The notes below the pieces were generated by a model. It was not told where the DNA came from and did no database searches. It saw nothing but the letters and a program-made list of their open reading frames with translations. A program made the position numbers and the translations under genes. A DNA stretch of 64,000 bases. Source: Sipunculus nudus (Eukaryota; Annelida; Sipuncula; Golfingiida; Sipunculidae). Positions within the stretch are counted from its first letter, which is position 1; each line of letters starts with the position of its first letter. This document shows, in pieces, positions 34,771 to 46,431 of this stretch. Location: assembly GCA_026874595.1 (NCBI GenBank), contig CM049307.1, positions 61,660,370-61,724,369 of the forward strand, written 5' to 3'.

Positions 34771-35291
34771 CGGGACTGCCTTATATCAAAACCACTGATC
34801 TGTCTGTTTTTCTTTCTTAATATTTACCAGAAGTACTGGTATTCTCCTATATATTTTCCATATACATGCTGGAAATTAAGTCTGTTAAGTGTAATTTCTT
34901 CAAGTTGTGCGCCCGAATATAATGGACTATGTAAATTACAAATTCAGGAAATTTACTCCCCTAACATTAAATTTTAGAAGCCAAAGACCTTTCGTTCAAG
35001 TATTTAACTTTGTTTAAATTAAGATTCAATTGTATACCCAAGATTAGATCTGAATTAATAAATTTTTTTAAATTATTAGCATAAAAATAAAATCAGTACC
35101 TTCAATTTTGACCATGGCACTTTTTTTTTTTCCTGTGAGTACTGTTGATTAAATTTTCACAGCATGTAAACTTAAGTATTTGATTTGTTTAAACCTGAAA
35201 TTAGAAAATAAAAGCTCAGAAATTAGGCTAATAATTGAATTTATTTTGTTCAGGCTCTTATTATAGTCACGTGCTTTGTCCAGATGCAGGC

Positions 35292-35382
35292 AGTCCACTC
35301 CTGGTCACTGGAAGTTAAGTAAGCTATGCCAGGGTTCCTGATCTGTTACAGGTCACTGGGGGGAGATCCCCTGCTGTGACAG
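35292..35382 (+). repeat. 5S rRNA-like sequence (pseudogene or 5S-derived SINE)
   Basis: The phrase GGAAGTTAAGTAAGC, then a GGTCACTGGGGGGAGATCCC-type stretch and CCTG about 35 bases later, resembles the internal promoter half of 5S rRNA. The 5' third is not recognisable and the match is imperfect, so it is not a functional gene. Confidence 0.4.
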
Positions 35383-36056
35383 GTGTACAGTTATTCTCAT
35401 TTCAACTCCACCCCCCCCCCACCCCCCCACCCCCCCGCCAACCCTACCCACCAAGTGTTAAGCAGTAATTGTTATTGTTTGCCCTGTATTTCCTCAACTG
35501 TAATGCTGTTTCCACTCCAATATACAAAACTTTCCTTGAATGAGTAATTCATTGAGTAATCCAGAAGAAGCCATTTGGGTTAATGTAGCCTTTTTAAAGA
35601 AATCAGTTTCCTTTTAAATGATTTTAAAATATTAAAATTAAACCCATCAGTATGCATAATTTATAAAATATGAAGCAAATTACAGATAAATAAAGGCACA
35701 ATATAAAATTGTGAAATCTGATTCAAGTATTATTTTTAAATATTTATTGTTTTGCAAATTTAAAAGATATATTTGTGTGGTAAAAAAAAAAATATGCATT
35801 TGTATGCATGATGTGGGGTTATCTGACAAGATTGAGATATATGATGATGCAATTTAGAATTATGAATTAACTTTTATATTCAGATATATATGTTATATTG
35901 GGAATGTATAGAAATATATACTTAAAATTAAAAAAAATTAATGTGATAAAAAAATGAGGATTTAATACAAACATTTGTTCATTATTTTCCTGCCTCAGCA
36001 GAAGATCAGGCTTTGTTTGCCCTGTAAGTATATGCAGAAGTGTTGTTAATCCCCCT

Positions 36057-36057
<1 letters not shown>

Positions 36058-36104
<47 letters not shown>
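36058..36104. repeat. Long poly-C tract (47 bases)
   Basis: Uninterrupted C47. Its length is probably uncertain in any assembly. The glycine-rich minus-strand ORF across it is an artefact. Confidence 0.9.
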
Positions 36105-36105
<1 letters not shown>

Positions 36106-36230
36106 CTACCATTGATTCCTTTGCACCTGTGCAAGTGTGTAAAATTTATTTCATTTTAAAAACAATTGGATAAGAAAAAATAAAGATCTAATTGAAACAC
36201 ATTCTTGCTTCAGGAGTATGGAACATAAGG

Positions 36231-36394
36231 TGATCAGCTCTGTCTGTCCATCATCTCTCTGTTATCATTAAATATATATTTATTATGATATTTTTCCTAT
36301 AAGCACTGTTGGTGATCAGCTCTGTCTGTCCATCATCTCTCTGTTATCATTAAATATATATTTATTATGATATTTTTCCTATAAGCACTGTTGA
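36231..36394. repeat. 82-bp tandem duplication
   Basis: TGATCAGCTCTGTCTGTCCA and the following bases appear twice, starting at 36231 and 36313, essentially identical. Diverged relatives lie near 36545 and 39450. Confidence 0.85.
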
Positions 36395-37581
36395 AATAAC
36401 TTTCATATGCTGTATGTGTATGGATTTAAGCTATTAAAGTCTGAAATTTGAAAACTTATATACTCAATTGTGTAATATTTCAGATGTTAAACTTTAAAAA
36501 AATTGATATAATAAAAAAATTAAGAAATAATTGAAACATATATTATCAGCTTTGTTTGTCTACCAGTCTGTCTGTCCTTTTTTAAAATATAAGTAATTGT
36601 GAATGAACTTTTTATTCTGTAAGCTTTGTTGAATTAAGTGAAAATCCTATGTATATACACTTTGATAATACAGAGATGTTGTAACTCCGGTCATACCACC
36701 CCCACACCACCACCAAGTCCTTACACCTGTGGACTGGGAACATAAGTTATATTTCAACTGTATACATTTTATAAAAATAAAAAATACATATATTTAATAA
36801 TATAAAAAATATTAATAAAAAAATAGACCCAATCGAAAAAATGTGTAAACTACTGTACTGTCATCAATTTATCAAAAAGCCAACCAATGATTATGGTAAT
36901 AATATAAATCTTATGTTCACAAACTGCTCACATGCTTTAATTTTAACATTAGAAAACACATGGTCAGGTCACAAAATATTATTTGCATCAATTTCTTACT
37001 CATCAATACAAACCAATCATATCATCCAGCCATGGTCTATATTACCTCTTCTTACCAGACATTACCTCCATTTTCAGATTTTTACCTCAAGGTCAACTTC
37101 AGCTGAGCACTGTGACTGATGGATCCCTTGTTGTTTATACAGAGGTTCCAGATGGATTTTGAGAGTGACATGTATGTGACTTTTTATAAATCTGCCCTCT
37201 TACATCTTTATATATGTATAATAAAGCTGATGTAATGGTCTCTTTTAAACCTGTTTCTGACTCATCATTAACATTTTAAACAGTTTTAAATGCATTTCAT
37301 GGAGAAAAATGACTAATGGACCCATTTAACTTTTAAATAGTCCCTTTATCAATCACTCCATATGATCACTCATGTGTTATGGTATATATATCTACAAGGA
37401 AGGTTATCAAACCAGTTTGCTTCAAAATCTTGACCACTGCATGATCAGCAGGATCATGATTTTCATAATGCCTGTGGACATTCCATGAAATCTGTTTATT
37501 GGTCAAGAAACTAAATTTTTCGTAGTAAATCTGTTATTGTCCTACAAGTTGACATTCTGTTATATTCCTGGTTTCTTTCAG

Positions 37582-37694
37582 GTGCCATTAGTGCTATGAT
37601 GCTTCGTTTACTGCCAAAACTGATTCCAGCACAGAGGAAGAAATGCCAAGCCCACCATAGCAGAAGCAAAGGCAGCATTTATGATGTTCAGAAG
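37582..37694 (+). pseudogene. Fourth exon-like segment of the decayed gene
   Basis: Preceded by TTTCTTTCAG and ending AAG/GTATAT. Joined in phase to the exon ending at 34289 it reads GAISAMMLRLLPKLIPAQRK and on, without stops. Regular splice sites and phase agreement over three introns argue for a once-real gene. The product is not recognised. Confidence 0.5.
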
Positions 37695-38189
37695 GTATAT
37701 ACTGATTTAGGCTTTTAGATTTCTTACAATTCTAGAAATAAGAGCTATCATTCAATTGAGAATAATCGATATTGTGTTAAAGGGAATATTTATGTAGCAC
37801 CATTTTTACCTCGGATGACTACCTGTATACACGTTATGTCAGATATAGCTATGGTCATTTGTCCATTATCGGTCTGGTTGTCCAGCTCGATCTCCGTTTA
37901 CATGCCACGTTTCAAAACCACTGGACCAGTGAATCCAAAATTTGACATCCAGGTAGATGTCCTTATTTTCTAACAAACCTGAGTATTGGTCACTGTGACT
38001 ACATTTTTTATGAGAAATTAAGGAGAAACCTCCATTTTCAGTAAAAGCCAATTGTTGCACTTTAGTGTCAAAAATTGGGTCAAAATTGCACAATTTGTAG
38101 CAGTTATTTACCCAAATAAAATGTATCTTGTGAAAACATCATGAAAGATATTGACTTACTTTACATGATAGATGTTGAAGATAAGAGTC

Positions 38190-38315
38190 GTTTTCAAGCG
38201 TATAACAGATTTTTTTATAAAAAAAAATTTCAAGCATATAACAGATTTTTTTTAAAATTTTGTTCAAGCATATAACAGATTTATATATTTTTTTCTAGCA
38301 TATAACAGATTTTTA
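38190..38315. repeat. Short tandem repeat, about 34 bp, four copies
   Basis: CAAGCATATAACAGATTTTT or near variants occur four times with variable A/T spacers. Confidence 0.75.
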
Positions 38316-39081
38316 TAATCTTTTTAAGTTATTGTCATAAAAGTAAAATCAGACCTCTAAATTTTGTCCAACCTTGACCATTGCACATTTGCTTTCCTGT
38401 CAGCACTGTTGACATTTTGTATGTACAAAATGCAAAGATTAAAACTATTATAATATGAAAATTCGATAGCAATTTGTCAAAAACTGTAGGACATAGTGAA
38501 CTTTATTCTGTGAGATATTGGCCGAAAACATAATTTTGAGCAGCCTGAAAGACTGACAGGGCATATATTTAACCATTAGGCCATTCATACTCAATATCTA
38601 GGGAGGTCTCCTTTGAATCCTGAAGTTTTGACACTATGACTAATGTTCTGTGAACTCTAAGAAAGTACATGGTTTTAGCATTGAAATTCAGATAAGCAAA
38701 ACAAATATGTTTAGAACTTTCTAACTTTGAAATTTTGGAAATTGGGCAAATCTCCATCACCTGAAATCATGTTATGATGACCCATATTCTATTGTATTTC
38801 TTCTTATATTATTGTACAATTGAAAGATATCCACAAAGTCTGAATTCTGTTACAGTACATATTTAATCAATAATGAGTACATTTATACTTGTAGGCCTAC
38901 CTCGTTCAGACTAATTTAATATCCATTGATGATAGGTAGTCTATCATCATCATGACAAACTGTTAACATGTAATTGCATGTTTTGTCACTGTTTAGGTCT
39001 CGCCCTCTTGTACTTCCTTGTGCATGAAGTATGCCTATATCACAAGCAGTTATTAGGGGTTGGATTAAAATTGCATGTGTG

Positions 39082-39086
<5 letters not shown>

Positions 39087-39140
<54 letters not shown>
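39087..39140. repeat. (TA)n microsatellite
   Basis: About 27 TA units. Confidence 0.9.
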
Positions 39141-39145
<5 letters not shown>

Positions 39146-40069
39146 GAACAGTATTAACACCAACACATATTTTCATCTTTTATTATTAATGTGAAATTTG
39201 ATGTATTTTCAGATCTAGAAATTCAGTTTCTAAATGTTTGATGAAGATCAACAGTGACTGAGTTCAGTGTTGCTGTGTTTCTCAGACACCATGATGCATG
39301 CAGGCATATGGAATGAAGACAGTCATCAGGGAACAGTATTGACTGTAGACTCTTGTTTCATCATTTTATGAGTCAGGTATCCATGACACTGCACTCCCAG
39401 AGTACTTCAAACATATGTTAATCATTTTCCAGCTTCAGCAGGAAGGGAGATAAAGTGATTAACTCTCTTTGTCTACCTGTCTATCTGTCCATTTTTAAAT
39501 TATCAGTAATTGTGAATTCAATTTCCTGAAATTCAATTTTTAGCATTGGACTCTAGAATATCTTACTTGTATATATATGTTTTTAAATGGAGGCTTGTGT
39601 CGCCAGTTGTGCAGTTACAAGTTGTGTACTGCATGCATGATTTAATTATATGTTACATTGTTATTTTACTGGACTTATTAAACAATTATTTTTATAAATA
39701 TAATGCTCTTGTTTTGTGTCTACCATTTCAGACAAAAGGTTGATGTATGAATGCAAGCTGGTTATCAGAGCACTTGTACTGCCACACAAAGTGATATTTC
39801 CAATTTCATTACATTTCTACAATCAGAGGAACAGCAGTATCATGCAAAGTGCAAATTGTTTTATTTTGTTCATTTGACTGGCTGAGGAATATTCTTTGAC
39901 ATTACTTGGTACAAAGGTATATTTAATTCTTTTTCACCATGATATTTGAGCACACTGCATCACAATTTTATGCAAATTTTTTTTTATGTTAGTTGTTTTC
40001 AGGCAATTGTGGCTGAATTCAACTGCATTTTGTAACCATTTCATATTTTGCTAGGGTATTCAGTTGGTT

Positions 40070-40350
40070 CCTTCTTAACCAATTTTCTTGGTTGATTTTA
40101 ACCAATATGGTCATCTGAATCAAATTGGTTGATTCAGTATTGGTTGTTTTCAACTATTATTGTTGGTTGATATCAACCAATCACATGGTTGATTTCAACC
40201 AGTCACATGGTTGATTTCAACCAAAAAAATTGGTTGAAAAATCAACCAATAGGAATCGGTTGAAATCAACTGGTTAATTGGTTGGACACATATCAACCGA
40301 GAAGACCGGTTGATTTCAACCAATTTTTCGGTTGAATTTAACCGATCCAT
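40070..40350. repeat. Right subterminal motif cluster of the 9.5-kb element
   Basis: About a dozen TTGGTTGA / TCAACCAA motifs, several forming the palindrome GGTTGATTTCAACC, end at the right TIR. This is the mirror partner of the cluster at 30863-30990. Confidence 0.75.
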
Positions 40351-40529
40351 TTTTAGAGTGTATGTAATATTCATGCATAACACATCGGGCAAGATTGGAA
40401 TTACTCAGTGTATATATATGTCAGTCCCCAAGACAAAAGGTCTGACTTATTGTAGTCACTTATTTTTTTTTCTCTTTGGAAGCTGGTGCTATAATTATAG
40501 CAAATGTTTTCGAGTAATTGTTCTGTAAG

Positions 40530-40900
40530 GTCGCTAACCATTCTACTGTGGACAGTTGATATATATCCCCCCTGTAGGCAAGGGGGGGTGGTCAGTGTAA
40601 TCATCATCCCCCCCCCCACTTATCAGAGAATACTACTTCTATAATGCAAATGAACTATATTAATAATTAGAATGATAGACTTTTGTTGCATTTTTTACTT
40701 TGAAATATTATATGGTAAACCCGATTTTAATTGAAGTTATACTGGAAACATAATATCTAATTTTCTAAAACCTTAATGGCTTTTTTTTAAATATGTATAA
40801 GTAAATATATTTAAATGTGCCATAAAGCCGCTAATATATTTGAAATGTGTAATACGGACGCTAACAAGATATATATATATAGTATATATGTGTGTGTGTG
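40530..40900. repeat. Dispersed repeat, copy B (partner at 245-600)
   Basis: Same order of blocks as 245-600, ending in a TATA/TGTG microsatellite at 40870-40905. It lies in the upstream flank of the 30.8 kb gene once the transposon is removed. Confidence 0.6.
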
Positions 40901-40905
40901 TGAGG

Positions 40906-42918
40906 GTGTGTGTTTCCCCCTCACCCTGGAAAATAAATTGACTGTGTAGTATGGTAAAGTAGTCATGATTAAATCGAGACGTAAAATTCACGTCATAAAC
41001 GATACTGGAATTTTGTAGAGTGCATCGCATTCAACGCTATTTCGCAATGACCTATTGGCGGTCCTGATTTGGGTCAGGAAATTATTTCACGTAACTGATC
41101 ACATCCGTGACGTACACTGTTTCCTTGTGCCAATCGAATACAAAATGTGCTTCATGGTCTGACCGTGCTTCACGAAAAGCAAAATGGAACACGGCTTCTG
41201 TGTTCTAAACATGGATTAGGAACATTTCCGTTTCACTAGGATGTAGTACATGATTCTAATAATGTACTTTCCTTTAGGCATTGACGTATATCATTATACA
41301 CGTTTTTCTGAGCTTCTGAGGGCTCCTCAGTTCATTAGCTGCTGTCAGATCTCATATTACCACATCTTTAATACAATCAAGCCCATGGCAGCTACGCTTT
41401 CAGAGACCTTGGTTCGTCGAGCGGCTCTGGCGTCTATTTCATGAATAATGGACAAGGCAATTGAACCAATCAAATGACTCGCGTATACTTGTTCTACGCG
41501 GCCGCAAGAGCAAGTTACTATATTCAGACCAAACGGTAAGTATTTTCCGGCAGAGCATCGACAATCTCACCAATCAATAAAGCAATGTAAGTTTGTCCTG
41601 TTTCTGGTAGGTGTGTTCTTGTTCAGATGGCGTGTGAACACTATGATGTTCGTCGGATTTTACTAGCAGTTGTGATCTGGGCCAGACAGACTAATATTGT
41701 GAAATAAAACTTAAATGGATATATTGAGAACTTGAAAACATCATTACAGTTCCCAAATAAACGATCTTGGAAGGATATTATCAATAACGCCATAATCCAG
41801 CATGACCAACAGGCTTATACGGCAGCACTTGAAGCTGACGCGTCGCTCTCCTTGTACTGCCCCCGTATAGTTCACACTCATCTCCACACTGGAGGGCAGC
41901 ACTGTCTCACCCGTATTGTATAAATGTATTCAAGTACCTGGCACACTTGCTGGTCAGACCGGATATCAAAATTTTTAGAAATGAAATACTTTGTCACAGG
42001 TGTGGTCAGTTTTCTCAATTCTCTCAATTCTAAAACATTTGTTTATTTTGTGTTTGGTGCAGATCATGATGTATTCGTATTCGTGTTCGAATACATTTGT
42101 AAAAAGTACAAAAGTATAAGTATTGGTATTCAAATACATTGCAGAAGTATTCACATTCATGAATATTTTTCATGAATACATGCAGTATACATTAATGTTG
42201 TTTACCTTTTGTCCTTTATCAATTTGGAAAAATGAGCCGCCATTTCAATAGTCACTGATTTGGACCCACTTAAAACATGCTCACTATTTTATTTACACAT
42301 TTAGAATTGTTTTACTTCATTCATATTAAATTAATATAAATGTGTTTATTCTGTCATGTGTATGTACAAGACATATCTACTGAAGCTTGAAGTGGGGTTA
42401 CTGTTCACCTTAACGTCTAAGCCAATCTGAGGAATTCATGCATAAACAGTACAAGCAGCTCAGGCTTGTACTTCCAGTAACTCTGGCTGTGGATTTCATG
42501 TAACATACCAACCCTAGACCTAGGCCAAGACAAATCTATTAGATCTATTATTATAACAATTAATAAATTATAAATCTAGTTTGTAGATTAATATAAGAGC
42601 AAATATCACTGAGCTAGTTCTGGTCCACTGTTTGCCTGGGGTGTCGTCACTGTTAGAGTCAGCATGCTATAACCATCAGTGGTAGTCAGTGTAGGTTAAT
42701 TATCATTGTGTAAACAAAGGCCGACACAAACAACCAATTATTTAGTTAATTAGCCACACAGAGGTTTCCTATACTAAGGTTTCATACAACAGTTTTAACA
42801 ACTGCAAAACTAGTCTTCATAAACATTTGCAATATTATACATAAATAATACACTTTATATTTCCGGCAAAATATATATTTAATATAAGTCACGCTAATGA
42901 TTGTATTGAAATTAAGGC

Positions 42919-42920
<2 letters not shown>
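40906..42920. other. Intergenic
   Basis: No supported gene. 41450-41590 is GC-richer with two CCAAT-like motifs (near 41467 and 41572) and ACG/GTAAGT on the plus strand at 41533-41541. It could hold a promoter and a non-coding first exon, but nothing coding follows. Confidence 0.35.
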
Positions 42921-42922
<2 letters not shown>

Positions 42923-42960
<38 letters not shown>

Positions 42961-43333
42961 TAATTTTAAATGATCGCTCAATCTGATATTAATTTTAATT
43001 ACTATAATTAAATAATTTATTAAAATAAATCTGTCTCATTTTAAATAATTATGTATAATTAATGGCTCTCTCTCTCGTTTTATTTTAAAAGATCAATCAA
43101 TCTGAAACTTAATAAATCGTCCCTTATTTCTCTCTCTCTCTCTCTGGTTTCAGTGACAAGCATTACTCAATCTGATATTTATTTCAATTACTTTGATTTA
43201 ATGATTTATTTAAATAAATTTGCCTCATTTTATATATAATTACTTGCTCTCTCTTGTTGGTTTTATTTCAAATGACCAATCAATCTGGAATTTTATAAAT
43301 CGCCCTAATTTTCTCTCTTTTTATTTCTCTCTC

Positions 43334-43364
<31 letters not shown>

Positions 43365-43680
43365 GGTTTCATTCCAAATGATCACTCAATCTGATATTTT
43401 ATTGGTACAATCGGTAACACTGTTTTAACGGCTGCAAAAACTAGTCTTCATAAACATCTGCAATATTATACATAAATACTACACTTTAAATTTCCAGCAA
43501 AATATATACTTAATATATGACACGCTCATGCTTGTATTGAGATCAACGCAATTCTGTCTGTCTCTCTCTGTCTCTCTCTTTCTCTCTCTCTCTGTCTCTC
43601 TCTATATCTCTCTCTCTATCTCTCTCTCTCTGTCTATATGTCTCTATCTCTGTCTCTCTCAGTCTCTCTCTGTATAATAG
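42923..43680. repeat. CT-rich microsatellite field
   Basis: Runs of (CT)n at 42923-42957, 43128-43146, 43325-43364 and 43555-43675. They alternate with a recurring ~190-bp unit ('caatctgatatt' and 'aaatgatcactcaatctg' phrases). The block containing 'aactagtcttcataaacat' is duplicated near 42806 and 43440. Confidence 0.8.
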
Positions 43681-44209
43681 GACCTAAACTGTTAAAAATC
43701 ACTGCTTCTACTTGAACGCTATATCTACAAGTGATATTGAATGAATAGTGATAGTATAGATTTCTGTTTATGTTGTAGAAGAAACACGAGGCCAGCAGTA
43801 AAACATACCAGTGAATATATGATGACTGCCTTTAATTGTATTTAACAAGAATGAAACTTAATTGACAGTTTCATTTTGTTTCAGTAAATTGTAGTCATAT
43901 TGATATTTTGTATTTACATTTGTATTTGTATTCGTATTCGAATACATTTCTGTTTTGGAGTATTTGTATTCGTATTCGTATATTCGTTTACCTCTGCTGT
44001 ATTCGTATTTTAATACATTTCCTCTGTATTCGACTCAAGTCTGGTTCATATACATTTTCGGTCTGTCGTATGTCATACGGATAAACAAATCATCCGACCA
44101 AATTACGGATATAACATAATACAAACATATCGGCCATGCATGGGCTAAATATCGTTGGATATACACAAAGGTACATGTAGCATATAAACAAATTAACAAA
44201 CCTTTAATA
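43681..44209. other. Intergenic
   Basis: GTATTCGTATTCGAATAC-like simple sequence at 43915-44030, and a related stretch at 42070-42180. No supported gene. Confidence 0.45.
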
Positions 44210-44319
44210 GCCGGCTGCCCGAAAAAAGATCCAAATTTCTGGTTTGTAACTGAGGGATCTACAAAAACAGACGAGACACGTTGCACTGAGGCTTCAACAG
44301 GCGATTTGCCATGGCTCAC
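44203..44319 (-). CDS. Candidate first coding exon, product unknown
   Basis: ATG at 44319 opens a non-repetitive 39-residue stretch (MSHGKSPVEASVQRVSSVFV and on, ending FGSFFGQPAIK). It is followed by a possible donor AAAG/GTTTGT near 44203. Composition is richer than in the flanks and no microsatellite is involved. No matching downstream exon was found on the minus strand, so this is weakly supported. Confidence 0.25.
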
Positions 44320-44652
44320 TCGAGGAAGTATAGCTCTGTGGTCTGGATCTCACTACACCAGGCTGACTTGCTCCGCCCGTTATCATGGGTGGTCATACGT
44401 CAGTGTTGCGATAACACCACGTTTATCTGGGCGGTCATTCTTTTCACGCCAGCTGGTTATCAATCATTAAACAAAAAAATCAATACATCTGCACAGGGGA
44501 AATTAATAATTACAGGTACTTCCTTTGAACAAGAAATATACAACCCCCTTTGCACAGGTTTCATAAATTTCATATATATTCCAATAATCGTATAACCTTG
44601 GTTTCAACAGGTAAAAGCTACAGGGAAGTTAATGGAGATTACCATGCTGCCA

Positions 44653-44657
<5 letters not shown>

Positions 44658-44700
<43 letters not shown>
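44658..44700. repeat. (TA)n microsatellite
   Basis: TA run with one TG interruption. Confidence 0.85.
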
Positions 44701-44701
<1 letters not shown>

Positions 44702-44729
44702 AGGGGAAATAGAGTTAGATGTGTTACAC

Positions 44730-45302
44730 ATAAGCATGGATGTCTGCCACGTAAACATGATTATAGGTGGCGCCACCTGTTATTTGAACGAGAAACTATC
44801 CAAGATGTTTACACATGCAAAATTTCAGGTGGAGAAGTCAAACCACTGCCGAGATATGAGTGATTTTATCCCACAGCAGACAAACAGATGGACTCTGTGC
44901 AAAAATGGTTGCAGGTGGCGCCACCGGTTTCTTGTATGATAAAGAGCTATGTGAGACCCAAACACATGAATCACTTCAGGTAGGTACGTCAAACCAGTCC
45001 GGAGACATTAGCATGGATATCTGCACCATGAACGTGAATGTAGGTGTCGTCACCTGTCATAAATCAAGAAAGCTATCCAGGATGCATACGCATGCCAAAT
45101 TTCAGGTGAATCAGTCGAACCACTGCTGAGATATGAGTGATTTTAACCAAAGTCCAAGGAATTGATGGACGCTGTGCAAAAATGGTTGCAGATGGCACCA
45201 CCAGTTTCTTGAACGATAAAGAGCTATGTGAGATCTAAACACATGCAAATCTTCAGGAGGATATGTCAAACCGGTCCGGAGATATGAGCATGGATGTCTC
45301 TA
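44730..45302. repeat. Dimeric tandem repeat, ~273-bp period
   Basis: Two alternating monomers of about 147 and 126 bases. One starts around GCATGGATGTCTGCCACGTA, the other around TGTGCAAAAATGGTTGCAGG, giving a 273-base dimer present about twice. Each monomer is centred on GGTGGCGCCACC (44766-44777, 44914-44925) or a decayed version (about 45041, 45188). The array sits between two TA runs. Confidence 0.75.
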
Positions 45303-45314
45303 GCATATATATAT

Positions 45315-45321
45315 GTTTATA

Positions 45322-45376
<55 letters not shown>
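45315..45376. repeat. (TA)n microsatellite
   Basis: More than 25 TA units at the right border of the dimeric array. Confidence 0.9.
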
Positions 45377-45378
<2 letters not shown>

Positions 45379-45399
45379 CAATAAATGATTGTACAGCCT

Positions 45400-46430
45400 G
45401 GTTCTACTTTTCACCAACATTCTGGATCTTAGACTGCTTCTTCCGCGTGTTATTTGGGATATAAAAAAGAAAACATTTTATAAACCACAGCTAAATCGAA
45501 TTGTTCTCTCGGTCTGTTCACACCATCAGGGTTTCAGCCATTACATTTGTAGCATAGTACTGTAAGTAAATATAAAGTCCCCTTTTATAATTAACCCTCT
45601 GCTTTATTGTTTTCTGAGAAACTGTGAGGACAGTTTATAGGAGAACCATTGGAACCCACCCACCCAAAAAGGGACATCCGTCTGAAACCTCGAGGACACC
45701 CCCCCCCCCCGCATTATGATAAACAGATCTCCCAAAATATCAAACTTTTCATCACTTAAACAACATATCATAAAATCAATATCATTATACGAAAACAATG
45801 TAACAATGTTGCCTTACTTTTCACTCCATATATTATCCAAAAGCCACATTGGATTTAAACATTCAAAAAGGGCTTACATTTCATGACCATTCAATTGTGC
45901 AATTGACAAATGTAATATCCTATTTTTTTAAGTATGAGATTATTGACAAGAATATGACTAATCTATAAGCTATTTGATGGAATTATGTCGAAATTTATCT
46001 ATTGTATGTTTTATTCCCCAAAAATGAGGGGGACAAAAGTTACTTTGTCCAACACCACCAAAAAGGTGAAAAGGTGAGGGGGACATATCTCCTAAAGCAA
46101 TGCCCCTGATTGCCGTAATGCTTTGAACCACTACCTGACAAGCCTATAATCAAGAGTATGAAGTTTAACAATTTCCGCTTTTTGGGGTCAGCTGGGAATC
46201 CGCAGCGACTTAAAGTTATCGCTGAATTATGAAGTCTAAGGTAACAATCACATGCAGTTATACAAGCAGTCTAATTAAACGAATATTTTGCTTATTCGCT
46301 CTTTTGAGTAAACCTGCATGATTAAGTAAAGCAATCCAGTTTCTACGCAGTCAGGCCAATTCGTAAATACTTTTTTTAGCATTTTCCCTATAAAATTTAA
46401 GAAAATGCAGTTAGCCAAGAAATATAAGCT
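45400..46430. other. Intergenic, nothing recognised
   Basis: No supported feature. Confidence 0.45.
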
Positions 46431-46431
46431 A

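Larger units (their letters stand above)
30855..40360 (+). mobile_element. 9.5-kb TIR DNA transposon in the 5' intron of the 30.8 kb gene
   Basis: The left end reads CACTCTAAAAACGGATTGGT and the right end, reverse-complemented, reads CACTCTAAAAATGGATCGGT. TA is present immediately outside both ends (30853-30854 and 40361-40362). Subterminal zones on both sides carry clusters of GGTTGAAATCAACC-like palindromic motifs. The flanks outside the ends rejoin to match the unbroken upstream sequence of the pseudogene (around 51205-51270), which is a paralogous empty site. CACT-type termini and a 2-bp duplication are compatible with CACTA/EnSpm, but the superfamily is not established because no known transposase was recognised. 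It contains a decayed multi-exon gene. Confidence 0.8.

Noticed and set aside
35292-35382. Functional 5S rRNA gene
   Set aside because: Only a diverged internal portion matches; the 5' part and terminator are missing.
35867-36112. Glycine-rich ORF
   Set aside because: It arises from the C47 tract read on the minus strand; the rest has no coding character.
36841-37119. 92-residue plus-strand ORF inside the transposon
   Set aside because: No recognisable motif, no splice-phase agreement with the exon-like segments, AT-driven composition.
44860-45129. 89-residue plus-strand ORF
   Set aside because: It spans the dimeric tandem repeat and has no independent coding support.
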